A stretch of DNA of 64,000 nucleotides from Pseudophaeomoniella oleicola (Eukaryota; Ascomycota; Eurotiomycetes; Phaeomoniellales; Phaeomoniellaceae). The stretch's first letter is position 1, and the number at the start of each line of letters is the position of its first letter. Under the pieces are notes generated by a model that was given only the letters and a program-made list of their open reading frames with translations, was not told the origin of the DNA and ran no database searches. The translations under genes and the position numbers were made by a program. Location: contig QWDQ01000049.1 in the NCBI GenBank assembly GCA_003868215.1, forward strand, positions 124,521 through 188,520, read 5' to 3'. Shown here in pieces: positions 24,876 to 36,515 of the stretch.

Positions 24876-25887
24876 GACATCATAGCGAATCTATATTTTA
24901 TTGGATTTTGAGCGCGAGACAGGCGTTCTTCGTCGGGTGTTGTACAGATTTCACGTGGGCATCTACATTATATCGGCGTGGAGGCGGTCAAAAGCTGAAG
25001 AAAGCAGAGGATGCGAATGATCTCCAGAAAAGAACACATCAATATGGTTCGCCATGGGTTCCAGTGTGAGCCACGAGCAGTGGAGGAGCACAAAGCCCCA
25101 TCCTCGGCGCCACGCTAAACCAACGGCAGCTCCCATACCTCTTCAGGGACCACTCCCGTTGAGCTTTCAGTCAAGTCACCGAATTGGCACTTTCTCTGCT
25201 GAGCACATGCGACAATTCTACTGCTGTCGAACCGACCCCAACTCTAAGCAGCAGGACATGGGCACCTTCATCGAAATCGTTGATCGCACATTTTACGCAT
25301 TCTACGTTTAAAGTTACTGGAGTGAGTCTTTCTAGCCTAAACTACAAAGATCATTACCATCATCACCAAAATGTGCACTCAATCATTGCTCCCTTCTCCT
25401 TCTCGTGTTCTGCTTCTTTCTCCTTTTATTTGTAGCCCCCGACCGAACTCCTATTCTGACGAGCCTAAGCCCTCTCCCTCACCCCTCCTGCATAAGTATG
25501 AAGTAAATGGGCGAAATCGTTCGAGATATGCATAGGTAGGGACCTAGGTAGGCAATGTATTGGATTGTGTTGTCCGGTAAAAGTACGAGAAATGGCGGTG
25601 GGCGGTCTATTAATTACTACTGGATGGATGGGCATAATAGTCATAGAAGGGGATAGTTGGGAGAAGGAATGGGGGAGGAGAACTCTTGTAGCGGCTGCTC
25701 CTTCTCCTTCGCCGGGAAGGTGATGATTAATTTCAACTTTAAATGTAATGTATGCGGGCATGTATACATATTACTTAACATTGGGTGGGAAACGCAGAAT
25801 ACGGAGAGAAGATGGAGTCTCCATGCGGTGCCTCCCTCGAAGTCATAATTCCCTATCTCCTCCCTGTGGGCCTATCCCCCTCTCAAA
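24876..25887. other. Intergenic SFT1 / unrecognised gene
   Basis: About 1 kb between convergent gene ends. It holds a copy of the intergenic palindrome (GGGACCTAGGTAGG) at about 25538-25553 and pyrimidine-rich runs near 25380-25435. No gene recognised. Confidence 0.45.
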
Positions 25888-27630
25888 TCATAATTCATTA
25901 GGCCACTTCATTCCCTCGAACTGCTTTCGAAGGAGAGCGCTGAGGGCTTGGCTCGTCGCTTGGAGGCTTTCGACTAAGGAGTGGGGAGGGGTGAATGTTC
26001 CGTTGTCTGTCGCGAGGTTCCCGTCGTGCTGGTTGGCGAGGATGTGAGATGTGGATGGGGAGGGGGAGGTAGCGGTTGCTGCTGCTATGTCTTCTTCGCC
26101 TCGGCTGTAATTGTTGTTATCGTCGGAGCTAGGAAGATTGGCTGATGCAGTGAGCGCATCATGTTTTACATCATCATCCTTGCCGTCGTTATCGATGTCT
26201 ACCTCTGGTCTGTCGGTGTTGATATCGTCTATTTCTTCGAGGTGCGATGCCTCGATATGGTTCCGTGACGAGCCTCTTGCATTAGGGAGATCAAATTCAC
26301 CAGTCACTGCTAGTAAGAGTCTGTCGCCAACTGGTGAGATGATGGAAACGGATGGTGAGCTTCGAGACTCGTAAATGATCGGTTCTCCTTCAACCTCACT
26401 ACTTATGCTTGGAACCGACTGCGTCAGAGAGCTGGTGCTACTATCAACACGGAGGTCCTGAAGATAGGAAGTGTATGCGGTGGCATATGTTACCGCCTGA
26501 GTTCTCAATGACCTTGTGGTGAGTGAAGGATCTGAGGTCGGACTGGGCGGTGTAGCGGATGTGAGGATTTTGTTCAACTCGCGATGCGCTTCTGCGAAGA
26601 CAGACCCATTATGTGCCAACAGTCTACAGAAATATCAGCATCAGCTGCAAGTAAGCTTCCAGTCAATGCTTACAGTATTGATGAAACATCCGAATTCTCC
26701 TCCAGGGACGCCTGTGCTAATTTGGATAATCCTTGTACGTCCAGAAGTTTGATCGTCGGCAAGGATCCAGAGTGGTTCATCTTCAGGTAGGGTGTGTCTT
26801 TCGCCGTTAATGCGGATATCTGGGATCTGCAGGAAATTTTGGACTAGGAAGGCCCACGTGGTGGTTGCCAGAGGCTGAGGGTCTATGCTCGGTAAGCGAC
26901 ATGAAACACATCGTATGGAGATCCACGTACTGCTAGGATCCCTAGCCACAAGCCTTATCGTTGAGTGCTGTGATGCTGAGTCCGAAGTATTTTCCAAGAG
27001 TTTAGAGATCATCAAGGCAATACCAGATGCCGCTTCTTCCAGCTCGGATGCGATCTCGACACTGTGATTTGTCGATGTTATCTGGAGGAGTGGTCCCAGT
27101 GAACCCGGCGCAGAGAAATATGGTTCAAAACGTGGAATATCACTGAAATCTGTGCTAAGGCGCTCAGGCGGTTCGGTACACAAAGAACCAGGAGGAGATA
27201 CGTCGAGCTCTTCCTCCGTGTCTTCGTCCGTTGAAACGTATTCGGAATCCGGATCAATGTAACCTTTTGGGGCTTTATAGGAGACAAGAGGCTGCTCGCT
27301 TGCAATAACAGAATTCGATGGAAGTTCAGCAGATGCTGGCCTGAAGAGACCTTGGGCTTCGAGGTTGTCAACAGTTCGAGGTCTGGGCCCGATGCAGTCG
27401 ACAGAGTGAGACCAGACCCTAGCTCCAGCTGCAATGCAACTCTTACAGCTCTTCCAAGACTTAAAGTTGACTGGATCTCCGAAGGGAAACCGCTCGCAGC
27501 TGACCAGAAAGAGATAGCCAGATGTCAGCAGCTTGCATCCTAAATCAACGTCAGACATGTTCCAAGTTCCGTCCAGTGTATATAGAAACTGTGGGTAAGC
27601 CAAACGAGACCATCCCAATACGAGGATCAT
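25888..27630 (-). CDS. Unrecognised protein, gene model unresolved
   Basis: Two long frames, 27630-26641 and 26619-25888, look like exons of one gene. The first has protein-like blocks: GYLFLVSCERFPFGDPVNFK with two CxxC-like cysteines, an acidic Ser/Asp linker, and LVQNFLQIPDIRINGERH. The second has AHNGSVFAEAHRELNKIL, then an acidic Ser/Thr/Asp-rich tail. A textbook 50-nt intron lies between them (26673-26624: GTAAGC donor, TGTAG acceptor). Exon 1 leaves phase 0, but exon 2 needs one base to complete a codon, so the splice does not keep frame and would stop after TVGT. Either a base is missing or extra, the gene is decaying, or the true splice differs. The 5' end is also unclear: a branch-acceptor-like CTGAC..TTTAG near 27540 suggests earlier exons. 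I do not know its function. Confidence 0.5.
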
Positions 27631-28684
27631 CCGATACCGAACCAGTACATTGCATGAACGATAGTGAGTACATCAGAGCTTTGGAAAAGAAAAAGAAAAG
27701 GCAGATCGTTGATTTAAGTAAGAAGAGTTGCAAGCTCGGAAGTTAGGTTGACCAAATCGACCATACAAGCAGGAAATACAGTGCGCACAAGTGTTTATCT
27801 GATTCGGGTGAAAATCAATTGCAAAAACAGCATCGTACACTCAGCTCTTGCGTTCGATACTCTGGTAGGTATGCAATATACTTTGAGCGGTTGGAAAGAA
27901 GCGCAGAAGATGAAAGTGAGATACGCAAGACCAGGAAGTATAAAAGCAAGAAATCCAGAGAGATGACTGAAGGAACACTCACCAGGTTACTTGGATAGTT
28001 CAGAGATCTAGTTCGTACCTCTCTCAAAAGGAGAGTGATAGATGATGCTGCACATGAATGTCGAGGCAGTCAGTGAGATGCTATCGGATATCAGGACAGC
28101 GAGGTTGATGCCCAATCAGGAATAGGCGGTAATTGGTATCAGTCGCTCTCCACCGCCGATATCGTAATCGTAAGACTCCCCACACAATTGAACCGATAAC
28201 AGTCACCAATATTACAATTCCCGTCAGGAAACGTCATACTTTGATGAAAGACTCACGGTGCACACTATGAACGATGTCCTTCGATCATATCCACCGACGT
28301 TTTTAACGGTCCATGCTCGGCGAGTCGGTCTTCCAAAAGATTCGGACGAAATCGGTTGGAATGCACGTAGGAAACGGTTAGGGAGGGACAAGCAGTCATT
28401 ACCAAGCACTCATTCACGACAAGCACGAGACATTCGAGAAGAAGAATAGAGCAGCATCGAGATGATAGTTGTAAATACAGATGGTAAGTGTGTTATGGAT
28501 TTGGTGGTCCCACAGAGTGCCTACGGTCCCCTCCTGGAAGCAGTAGCCCCTCTATGCTATTGTAAATGACGGTAGTATTTCTGGCTGAGATAACTGCAGC
28601 TCCTCGAAAGAGAACAGGCCTCGAACACAATGGCCTCACTGAGTTTCAACCCCACGTGATCTCCGACGCCAATGTGAAGCCTGT
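27631..28684. other. Intergenic
   Basis: No supported gene. It may carry 5' exons of the unresolved gene on the - strand; I could not place them. Short frames here have no family resemblance. Confidence 0.35.
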
Positions 28685-29017
28685 CTATGACGTGCCAACG
28701 ATAGCTCCAGCAAAGAAGATAGGAGCCTTATCACTGAAATTGGGTATATCGCCAAAAACCTCTTTTCCCTCCTCCCCGGTGACTGCTGCGGTAATACTGT
28801 CAAGGCTCTCCCACTCCACGAGACATACAACGCTGTATGGGGCAGTGGTGGAATCCAATGCGCCAGCTTCCAGACCATGTGAGACCGATACAACCTTCCA
28901 TGATTTGAGACCGACGGGAGCCCATTTCTTTTGCGCGAGTGGCATGTGGTTTTTCAAGTAGTAGTCCATATCGAATTTGGCACCGGCCGGGTAGGCGATG
29001 GTTGAACTGACAGGCAT
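28685..29017 (-). CDS. EthD-domain protein
   Basis: A 110-aa intronless protein of the EthD/dimeric alpha-beta barrel type. Family members form small ferredoxin-like dimers and are found with cytochrome P450 degradation systems in bacteria and as stand-alone proteins in fungi; the reaction is usually unknown. Recognisable features are the N-terminal strand followed by FDMDYYLKNHMPLAQKKW, which carries the family's xxYxxxHMPL pattern. The strand YSVVCLVEWESLDSITAAV and the C-terminal FGDIPNFSDKAPIFFAG follow. The ATG at 29017 gives the normal family length. No signal peptide. Context gives no clear pathway. Confidence 0.85.
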   Translation of the reverse strand: MPVSSTIAYPAGAKFDMDYYLKNHMPLAQKKWAPVGLKSWKVVSVSHGLEAGALDSTTAPYSVVCLVEWESLDSITAAVTGEEGKEVFGDIPNFSDKAPIFFAGAIVGTS

Positions 29018-29726
29018 GTTGGATGGAAGTCTCGAAGCGAGTTATGGGATACGCGATGAAGATGGTGTAAGAGAATAGTGAAATGTACTGATTCGCTTTG
29101 GCTTCTGAAGTATACTATATGGTCTGCGGTATATATGAAGCTTGTGCAAAAGATGAAATCAGAGACGAAGGGACGCTGTTAATATATCCACCTTCGGTAT
29201 GCCACTTTTTAATAAGTTCTTTGAGCTTGCGCATCTACCGACGTAACTTAGGCATTTTCATGCGCCCGCCTTGCCGCCGCAGACTCGGTCCGGTTACGGC
29301 GAAAGGCGGGCGAGGATGCGCGTGGACAGAACACCCCCACCATCCTTCACAGTTCTACCGTAGTAATTAGTACAAAGTGCCGAGGGGTACAAGATGATCA
29401 CATCGCGGAATATTACCGCCATGAGCAGTGGCCTGGCGAGCTGGATCATGTATCTCCATTATCTTAATGTACCCATCGAGCCACATGGAAACGATCTGCC
29501 CAACACCGATCTCTGATGCTGAGGGGCAGCTATGATAACTCAGAATAGCTTGTTAATACCCAATCGACTTCCACATACCGTGTTTGATAGATTTTCATTG
29601 TTTCTAAAAGAGTAACGCCGACGCTTGCGAAGAGGTATCAAAAAGCAAAACACAATCCACAAGTATCGAAGCGAACTACCTAGTATATGATATCTTTCGA
29701 TGATGTTGGAGTCAGGAGTACCGGCA
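29018..29726. other. Intergenic EthD / Ysc84-like
   Basis: About 700 bp with no gene seen. It should hold the EthD promoter (it starts at 29017 on the - strand) and the 3' UTR of the Ysc84-like gene. Confidence 0.4.
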
Positions 29727-31009
29727 TTAGTTGACGGTTTCGACATAATTACTTCAAACGACATTAGCGCAGACCATGTGCAGAGATATAGAGCGACATA
29801 CCTTGGGAATATGCCTTCCCTATCACCTATCCGTCCTGTCCACCAATCGTTTTTGTTCTCTGTTCGCTTGATGATCGTGATAACTTCACCCTTCTTGAAA
29901 CCAAGATCGCCAGCTTGATCTGCGTCAAATGTGAACAATGCAACTGCCTGGTCTCTTCCAAGACTCCCTGTCCTATTAGGTCTGTTGAAGACTGGCTTGG
30001 GTGCGGACGGCCGGCCGGGACCCTGTGAACCAACAGTGTTGGACCGTGAAGTGCGACCGAAAGATGGTTGGTCATAAACGTCGTCAGCCCAGGTGTTTGT
30101 TCGCCTGGGATTATCCCGATACTCGTATTCATCTTCCCCGCGATTGTAACCAGCACCAACGCTTCCAGTCCTGTCTCTCCGTACTCCAGCTCCATATGCT
30201 TGGCCAGTGCGGCCTTCCCAAACGAGGTCATCTTGACGATCGTCATAGATGGGTATATCGTTATACATCTCGTCACCGTTAAATCCGCTACCACTAAAAA
30301 CACGAGAATGAAGGATTTTCATGAGTGGCTCGGCCGCTGGAGGCGGACGCACTCCGCCTTCTAGCAATTGTCTAGCGGTGATTTTGCCATTGTAAAGCTT
30401 CTCATTTGCGTCTCGTCGCTCGATGAGTACGGAGCCCTCGAGGGAGACGCCGGCAAATAACCCTTTAGTCTTGCTGTATGAAAACACGCCAGCGACTCCT
30501 TTTAAGGACGCCGCTCCTGCTGCTTCGGCGTTACGCCCCACGGGTCCTGCGGCAATGGAGACATTACCGCCGAGTGTCACTGATGCTTGTTGGCTGAAAG
30601 CACGAACGGCAGCGGCATCGTTCAAAATGAAGACGAAATCTGTGAGTTCGAAGCCGATTTGTCCACCAAACCCACCTCCTGCGGTTGCGATCGCACTGGG
30701 CGCTGACCAACCCCCATCTGCTAATCGTGCGACAACGACACCAGAACCGAACCGGGCAGAGCCGAGGAAGCCAGCTTTCAGGACCGTGATGACGGCCAAG
30801 CCTTTTGCATTGGCGAGTATTTGTGGTGGAATAATCTTATCGGGTCCAAATGATTGACGGGGGTCGACAAATGAGGCGAGAATTTTACCGGCTTTCTTAC
30901 ACTCGCCTGTTCAAATTGTCAGTCCGCTGACGCACATCACTTGTGGGGGTATATAGGTGCACTCACTCCTCATAGACGAGGGCAGAGGGTTGTTGATTCC
31001 AAATGGCAT
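29727..31009 (-). CDS. SYLF-SH3 protein of the Ysc84/Lsb3 family
   Basis: Actin-patch protein that binds lipids and actin through its SYLF domain and Las17/WASP-type partners through its SH3 domain, in endocytosis. Three exons: 31009-30967, 30906-29802 and 29751-29727, with introns of 60 nt (GTGAGT..AACAG) and 50 nt (GTATGT..TGAAG). The product is 390 aa. The N-terminus MPFGINNPLPSSMRSECKK and SFGPDKIIPPQILANAKGLA, then AVITVLKAGFLGSARFGSGV, form the SYLF domain (about residues 1-215). A proline/charge-rich linker follows. The SH3 domain occupies about residues 333-390 ([39 protein letters not shown]). The final 25-nt exon supplies NYVETVN, the expected SH3 end. Reading through the last intron would instead destroy this end, so the splice is well supported. 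Confidence 0.94.
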
Positions 31010-31721
31010 TGTGGCGCGACGTTCGATCCAGGTTCCGGTTGACAAGTTAGTTGTCAATGCTTGTCGGTAAGCCGTGTGTGAGTTGGTGGTAAGGTAAGGT
31101 CGGCGGAATCTACGTAGGCCAAACCCACTAGGGTGGAGTAAGAATCAGCACCAGAGGGAAGCGGGATAGTAGACGGATCTTTTCAACTCGCACGTGGATG
31201 AGAGGAAATCTGGAGTCGAGCAGACGTTCAAAGGGACGAGATATCAGCGCTTGAAAAATGAAAAGAAAAAAGACAACAGACGCATTTAAGCATAGCCGTA
31301 GCTCTTACGAAGCGATTCATCCTCGCCAAGCTTCGTGCATCCTGCGTCATCTGAAATGAAATGTGCTTCCCTTCCGGTTTAGGGTGATGCCGCTTGAGCC
31401 CGATCGAACTATTTCTAGAACCAACTCCTTTGTCATCGCCACTCTTTATCGTTGGCCAACCGACAGATGCAACTCTTATTGGTAATGAGGATCATCACAA
31501 GTACCATCACGAGTAAAGAAGGTTGTTGATCTGATACTACGTGGAATCATTACCATGAGAACCGACTGCGGAATACGTCTCTCAAGTCGCGCTTTGCAGT
31601 AACACAATCAGGATTGTATGTTCTAGCTTTGAAAATCATGACTACTTTTCTATGGACTCTTTAACTACTCGCTGAAAGTATCGAGGATCAAGACACTCTG
31701 GCATATCTTCATGTTCTGCAC
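31010..31721. other. Intergenic Ysc84-like / epimerase-like
   Basis: About 700 bp with nothing recognised: the promoter of the Ysc84-like gene (both neighbours on the - strand) and the 3' UTR of the epimerase-like gene. Confidence 0.4.
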
Positions 31722-32889
31722 TTATTTGGCAGTCTCAAAGTCGACCATAGCTGGAATCTCGCTGTAGACATCTGGAGCTTGACTCTTCCATCCCAACTTG
31801 CGCAACCTATCAGCCCTGCTCCTGCAATTGCTACCCCAAATCAGAGGACCCCAAGGATGGACTTGAGCGGAATCTTGACCAGTCAGCTTGTCAAGGTCCT
31901 TAGATTTCACCAGTCCTTTTGAAGCAGCGTACTCTGCAACACTTTGGGCGATTTGCTTCCAGCGCTGTTGATGATCAGTATCCTATACAATGCTTGGAAT
32001 CTTGGGGGGACTTACGAATTCGCCAGTCTCGACAAAGTAATACCCTTCAGGACCCCATGTTGCTTGGCCACCGTTGTCTTTCAGCGCCTCCTCAACGAGA
32101 AGCATATAGGCCGAGCCAAGGTCGTCAATATGTACTGAGTCCCAGACGTTCTGGCCTTCTCCAACGGTAAAGCTCTTGCCACGTCCAAGAACTCCGGCGA
32201 TCAATGCGGGGATCTGAATGCTGCGTTTCTTCATAGGACCTTTTCCAACACCATAGATGGTTGGCGGTGAGATGATTGCGGTCTGTACACCCTTTTCCAA
32301 CCCGCCATCAATGACAGCGCTATCAACATCACGGTGGAAGTGAGTCAAGTCAAAAGAGGTAATCTCTTTGACATCATTGATATCCGAGTAGATCTTTGGT
32401 GCTTCATTGCCTTCTCCAGTGCTGAAATCTGCCAGCATACCTGTGCCAGAGGTGTGAATCAGGTATCGCTTTGCACTCTGAGGGCGCTTGGCCAACCCCT
32501 CGAAGTACGACTTGATCGCCGGGATATGATCAGACGATGCCAGGTCTGTAAGATTACGTTAGTGATTTGCTCTTCAGCTTATTGAATAGATTCAACTTAC
32601 TCAAGACAACATCCGCCTTAGAAGCTTCTGAGACGAGAACATCATGAGCATCAAGGTCGCCCACCACAGTGTTGATGGTTGGGAATCGCTCCTTGATCAC
32701 CTTCGCTTGTGCATCGTCCCGGACCAATGCATTGATCGTCCACTCTGGATGTTTCTCGACGAGTTGAATCATGGTGTTACCACCAATGTAGCCACTGACG
32801 CCAGTCCTATTCAGCAAATCGTCAGCAACAACTTGAGAGAGATAGTGAGCGACCAGTTGTTCTACTTACACGAACACAACAGCTGCCAT
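31722..32889 (-). CDS. NAD(P)-binding epimerase/dehydratase-like protein (extended SDR)
   Basis: Predicted cytosolic oxidoreductase or epimerase with a Rossmann fold; substrate unknown. Four exons: 32889-32870, 32806-32601, 32545-32016 and 31964-31722. The introns are 63, 55 and 51 nt (GTAAGT donors; TAG, CAG and CAG acceptors). All phases agree and give 332 aa. The start MAAVVFVTGVSGYIGGNTM contains TGxxGxxG (residues 8-15) for the cofactor. An acidic residue after the second strand region (VVGDLDAHDVL) and the segment YLIHTSGTGML, then IISPPTIYGVG, match the NAD-dependent epimerase/NmrA-like group common in fungal genomes. A clear YxxxK catalytic pair is not obvious, so it may be an atypical or sensor-like member. 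It lies next to a Zn2Cys6 regulator and MFS exporter and may belong with them. Confidence 0.88.
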
Positions 32890-33700
32890 CTTGTACGTAG
32901 TTTTTGGTGGAAGGTAAATCGATAGTTCTTTGAAGTGATGTATGTGAAGAATAGCGAAAGGTCAATTTAGATCTTGTCTTGTTCTCTGATGATAGTGAAA
33001 GGAGTAGGAAGTTCTTGTCTGTCTGTCTGTATGAAGTATCAAACGAAAACAATCCATTCATCACCCATCCTTATATACATACCCAAGGTACCTAGGTACT
33101 GCACCAGCTGTACATACATACTATCATCTTCCCCCTCCGTCATCCATCACGAACCTCAATCTCAATTACAAATCTCTAAACCCCCAAACCATAGTCTCCC
33201 TTCAGTAACAAGTGTACAGTAGTAAACACAACTACCAAGCAAAGTAAGAGACCCGCCCTATTCATCGTCGCCGAGCTCGCCGACCAATCGGCATGAAGCT
33301 GTTCTGATTGGTTGGTTCGGCCGTCGGCGTCGGCGGGTGGATCCACAAACAATACACACGGAACTTTTGCTGGGCTTGGCTGATTAATATTTTGATTGCT
33401 AGATACAGTGATGTTTTTTTCGGGATGGCGCATCACCTAACTATGTGTTGTCTTGGATGGAGTGGGATGGATTGGTCATCTGGATTTGAATGGATGGAAT
33501 AGGGTGCAAATGATAGGTAGGTCTGGGGGTATCGTGTTGAGAAAAGGGAGATGAGGAATAATTGGGAAGAGGAGGGAGTTTAGGGAGATGCATACGACAG
33601 AGATCGCATGGTGCTCAAAAGTGATGGCCTGCGTGGTCTGCGTATGAAATTGGCATGTCGCTACTGAAGTTACCTGCTCGTTCCAGCGTAAACCCGCTTC
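32890..33700. other. Intergenic epimerase-like / Zn2Cys6
   Basis: About 800 bp. It contains AAGGTACCTAGGTACT at 33085-33100, a clean copy of the dispersed palindrome, about 200 bp upstream of the epimerase-like start. No gene recognised. Confidence 0.45.
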
Positions 33701-35766
33701 TCAACTACCGGGAACGGGAAGGTCCAACATCGCAGTCCAGTCGACATCTCCTTGATACAATCCACCGGCGCTTACGTACTGGGTGCGCCAATCGAGAACC
33801 TGCTGCTTCCAATGCTCAATCACCTGCCACGACGGATTGCTCCTGAGTGAAAATTCGACGTTGTCGTGCCGTTGGAAGAAATTTCCTACTTGCTGCCATC
33901 CTCGTTCGATGTCGTGGTGGGAAAAGTGTGTAGGCCGATGGATCATGTGGCAGAGCACAGCGGCACCGGCATGCCATTCCGGGGATGCGCGGAAGATCCA
34001 CGACCAACCAAACCCGGCAAATTCTGCCTCCAGGGCCGCGATCTGAGATAAAATGTCGACGGCCCTGGTGAAAACCCTGGTGGTGCATGAGTAAGTGGTG
34101 TGCAAAAAGGGGAAGGTGATTCACCTGTTTTTAAATTCATCCGCAGTCTCTCTTCCGTATTTGACATGGCCAATATCTATGCTCAAAGCAATCTTGTCGA
34201 GCGTGATACGGATATAGGCTTCCACCAGCTTTTGCATTGGCTGATTTAGATCAAAAAACCTTGTGTAATGCGATATAACTTCCTCCCGGGCATTCTGCAA
34301 TGTTCGTGCAACCTTCTCGACATCCAATTGCGAGATCCTGTGGAGCAGGGAATACATCAAATCCGTCAAGTGCCGACGTAGGATCACGAACGTCACCTCT
34401 GTATAGCCCCTTCGGTTTTGAGGGGGAGGACTAAGTCGAGTATGCAACCATGCTTCCCAATCTACCTCGTCGACATTTAGAGGAACGATGAGCATGTTTG
34501 GGTCACTTTGTATCAAAGGATCAACGCCTGAGGTCTCGTAACCCTTGTTGCTAAGATACACGAGGTGATTCCATGCCCTTTTCCTCGTTTCAGTGACGAT
34601 CGGATTGAAGTTGCAGCTTGACGGATCTTTGTGAAGACCCAGTCGACGGCCGACTTGGGTGGCAACACCAACTAAGCTAATAGCAGTCTCAAAGTCACCA
34701 CTTTCATATGAATAGGTCTGTAGATTCGAAGTGTCAAAATCCATACTACGAGATGAGAAACTCGCACGCAACGCAAACGGACTAGAGGACTGGTTACTTA
34801 CAATCCAATATAGAAGAGCCTGAAAGCATACGAGTTTACGACTCTGCATGAACCTGGCTTTGCATAGAGCGATCTCTGTGGCAACTTGATAACGAGCCTG
34901 AAGCTCGTTACGAGACTCACCGAAGACCTGTTGCACCAATTCAGCCGGAGTTAGCAGGACTGTCAGCGAGTATATAGCGAAAACAAGGGCCTCGAATTCT
35001 TGGTGGGAGGTATGTCGGCCTGAAAAAAAGAGTTGTCTTTCTCTCCGAAAGGATGTCTCGTGGAGGATGCGGATGAATGGTTCAACTCTGGCAAAGAATA
35101 GATTACAAAGCAATTCACTATGCTCCATCAGGGGATGAGGAAGTGTATCAGAGTTGCTCAATCGAAAATTGTCTCCAAGTATTGCATGAGAAGTCGGATT
35201 CGCATGCTGTAGGCCTGGGGACTTGAGTAGAATATGGAGCTCTTCTGTCTGATACCCATTAGTACAAGTCGCCCAGGGGAGCCTGTGCCTACCTCTTCAA
35301 ACAGTTTGGCCCAGTAACCACTTGCAAGGTATAACGATACTCCATCTTCATGGACTAGATGTCCTGGTTCTAAGCTTTGAAATGGTAGTATGCCTGGTTC
35401 CAAGTCTTTGAGTGCTGGACTAGCAGACAACGCCGTCGGTCGACCGTAGTCGGGTGAAATACTCGGAGACTGGGCCATCTTGGGGACAGCGATCCCCGAG
35501 CCTTGCGCAAGTAAACTTTCGAGCCTCTGGAGCCGATCTTGCAGAGATTCGTGGCTTTCTTGGCTTCGATGTTGCTGCTCTGGGATCGTGGTTGCACCAT
35601 CGTAGATACACTCGGTCGCGAAACGGGAGCAACCACCACAGGGGTTTCCTCTATCGCACTTAACTTTTCTACGCCTGCAATTGATGCATGGCTTTCCCGC
35701 TTGAATCTGAAGAGGCACCCCCGCCCCTCCTGAGTCGGCAGATTCTTTTACTCGCTCAGCTTGCAT
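33701..35766 (-). CDS. Zn(II)2Cys6 transcription factor (fungal-specific)
   Basis: Nuclear regulator; target unknown. Three exons: 35766-35293, 35248-34125 and 34064-33701. The introns are 44 nt (GTAGGC, TACTAAT branch, ATCAG) and 60 nt (GTGAAT..CACCAG). The product is 653 aa. I start at ATG 35766 (MQAERVKESADSG) because the open frame upstream has no ATG. The zinc cluster is at residues 27-53: C-X2-C-X6-C-X5-C-X2-C-X6-C (CINCRRRKVKCDRGNPCGGC). A coiled-coil-like linker follows (ESLQDRLQRLESLLAQ). The fungal transcription-factor middle homology region begins around residue 200 (ARVEPFIRILHETSF) and includes the VGVATQVGRRLGLHKDPSS block. Next to an MFS exporter on the same strand. Could be a local or a general regulator. 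Confidence 0.93.
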
Positions 35767-36515
35767 CGGATGATGATTTGACTGGGTTCCCGAGCAGCAG
35801 AGAAACACGATTGATCACGACAAGAGTTCCAGTTACTCTCTCCAGCACTCTGACGCCGTTGGGCAATCGGCGATGGCAATGGTGATGGATGACAGCTGGT
35901 TGGCTAGGACATGAGTTTAGATTCCTATGCCCGTTCATTTGAAAGGAAGAAACAACCTAAGGATATCGGACTATTGCGAAAATGAATACGAGCCTGCTGA
36001 TATTCTCTACGGCGTAAGTCCTTGGCTATTGGCCATTGTCTAGTGGGGTTGATTCTTTTGTTGTCGCTTGGTATTTGCTTACTGTAACTTAACTTGATGA
36101 TTATACTCTTTTAAGATACGCACATGTAACGTAGGCAATGAAGCTATATATATTCCTTTGGTCCCACCGCTCCTCGGCTTCCTCGCGGATTGCGGCATTT
36201 GGAGCAAGGCACAGTAATAACTTCCAGGAGATATGTCTGCAAGGCCGAGATAAAATACCATGGGTTACGAGAACTTCCTGCCCATCGTTCGCGAGGGCAA
36301 ACGACGGGGAATTTGTGATGTATCCACTGGCGACGTTCTGAACGGGAGGCCGTCGCGATCAAACAAACGAATGGGAAAGAAGCGATGCCGTTGTCATTCA
36401 CCAAAATGCACGAAATACAACCCATGCTATCTACCTTATATCGCCTACTTATGCTGGTAGGCCGCTAATCAAAAGTACGTAAACTCGGTCATCCTCTTGC
36501 TTCCACAATGATATG
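35767..36515. other. Intergenic
   Basis: About 750 bp holding the promoter of the Zn2Cys6 gene and the 3' UTR of the MFS gene (both on the - strand). Nothing else recognised. Confidence 0.4.

Noticed and set aside
26875-26930. GTACGT..CCCTCAG 56-nt intron-like segment in the unresolved gene
   Set aside because: Its removal puts the good downstream sequence (QNFLQIPDI) into a frame that soon stops, so it was not used.
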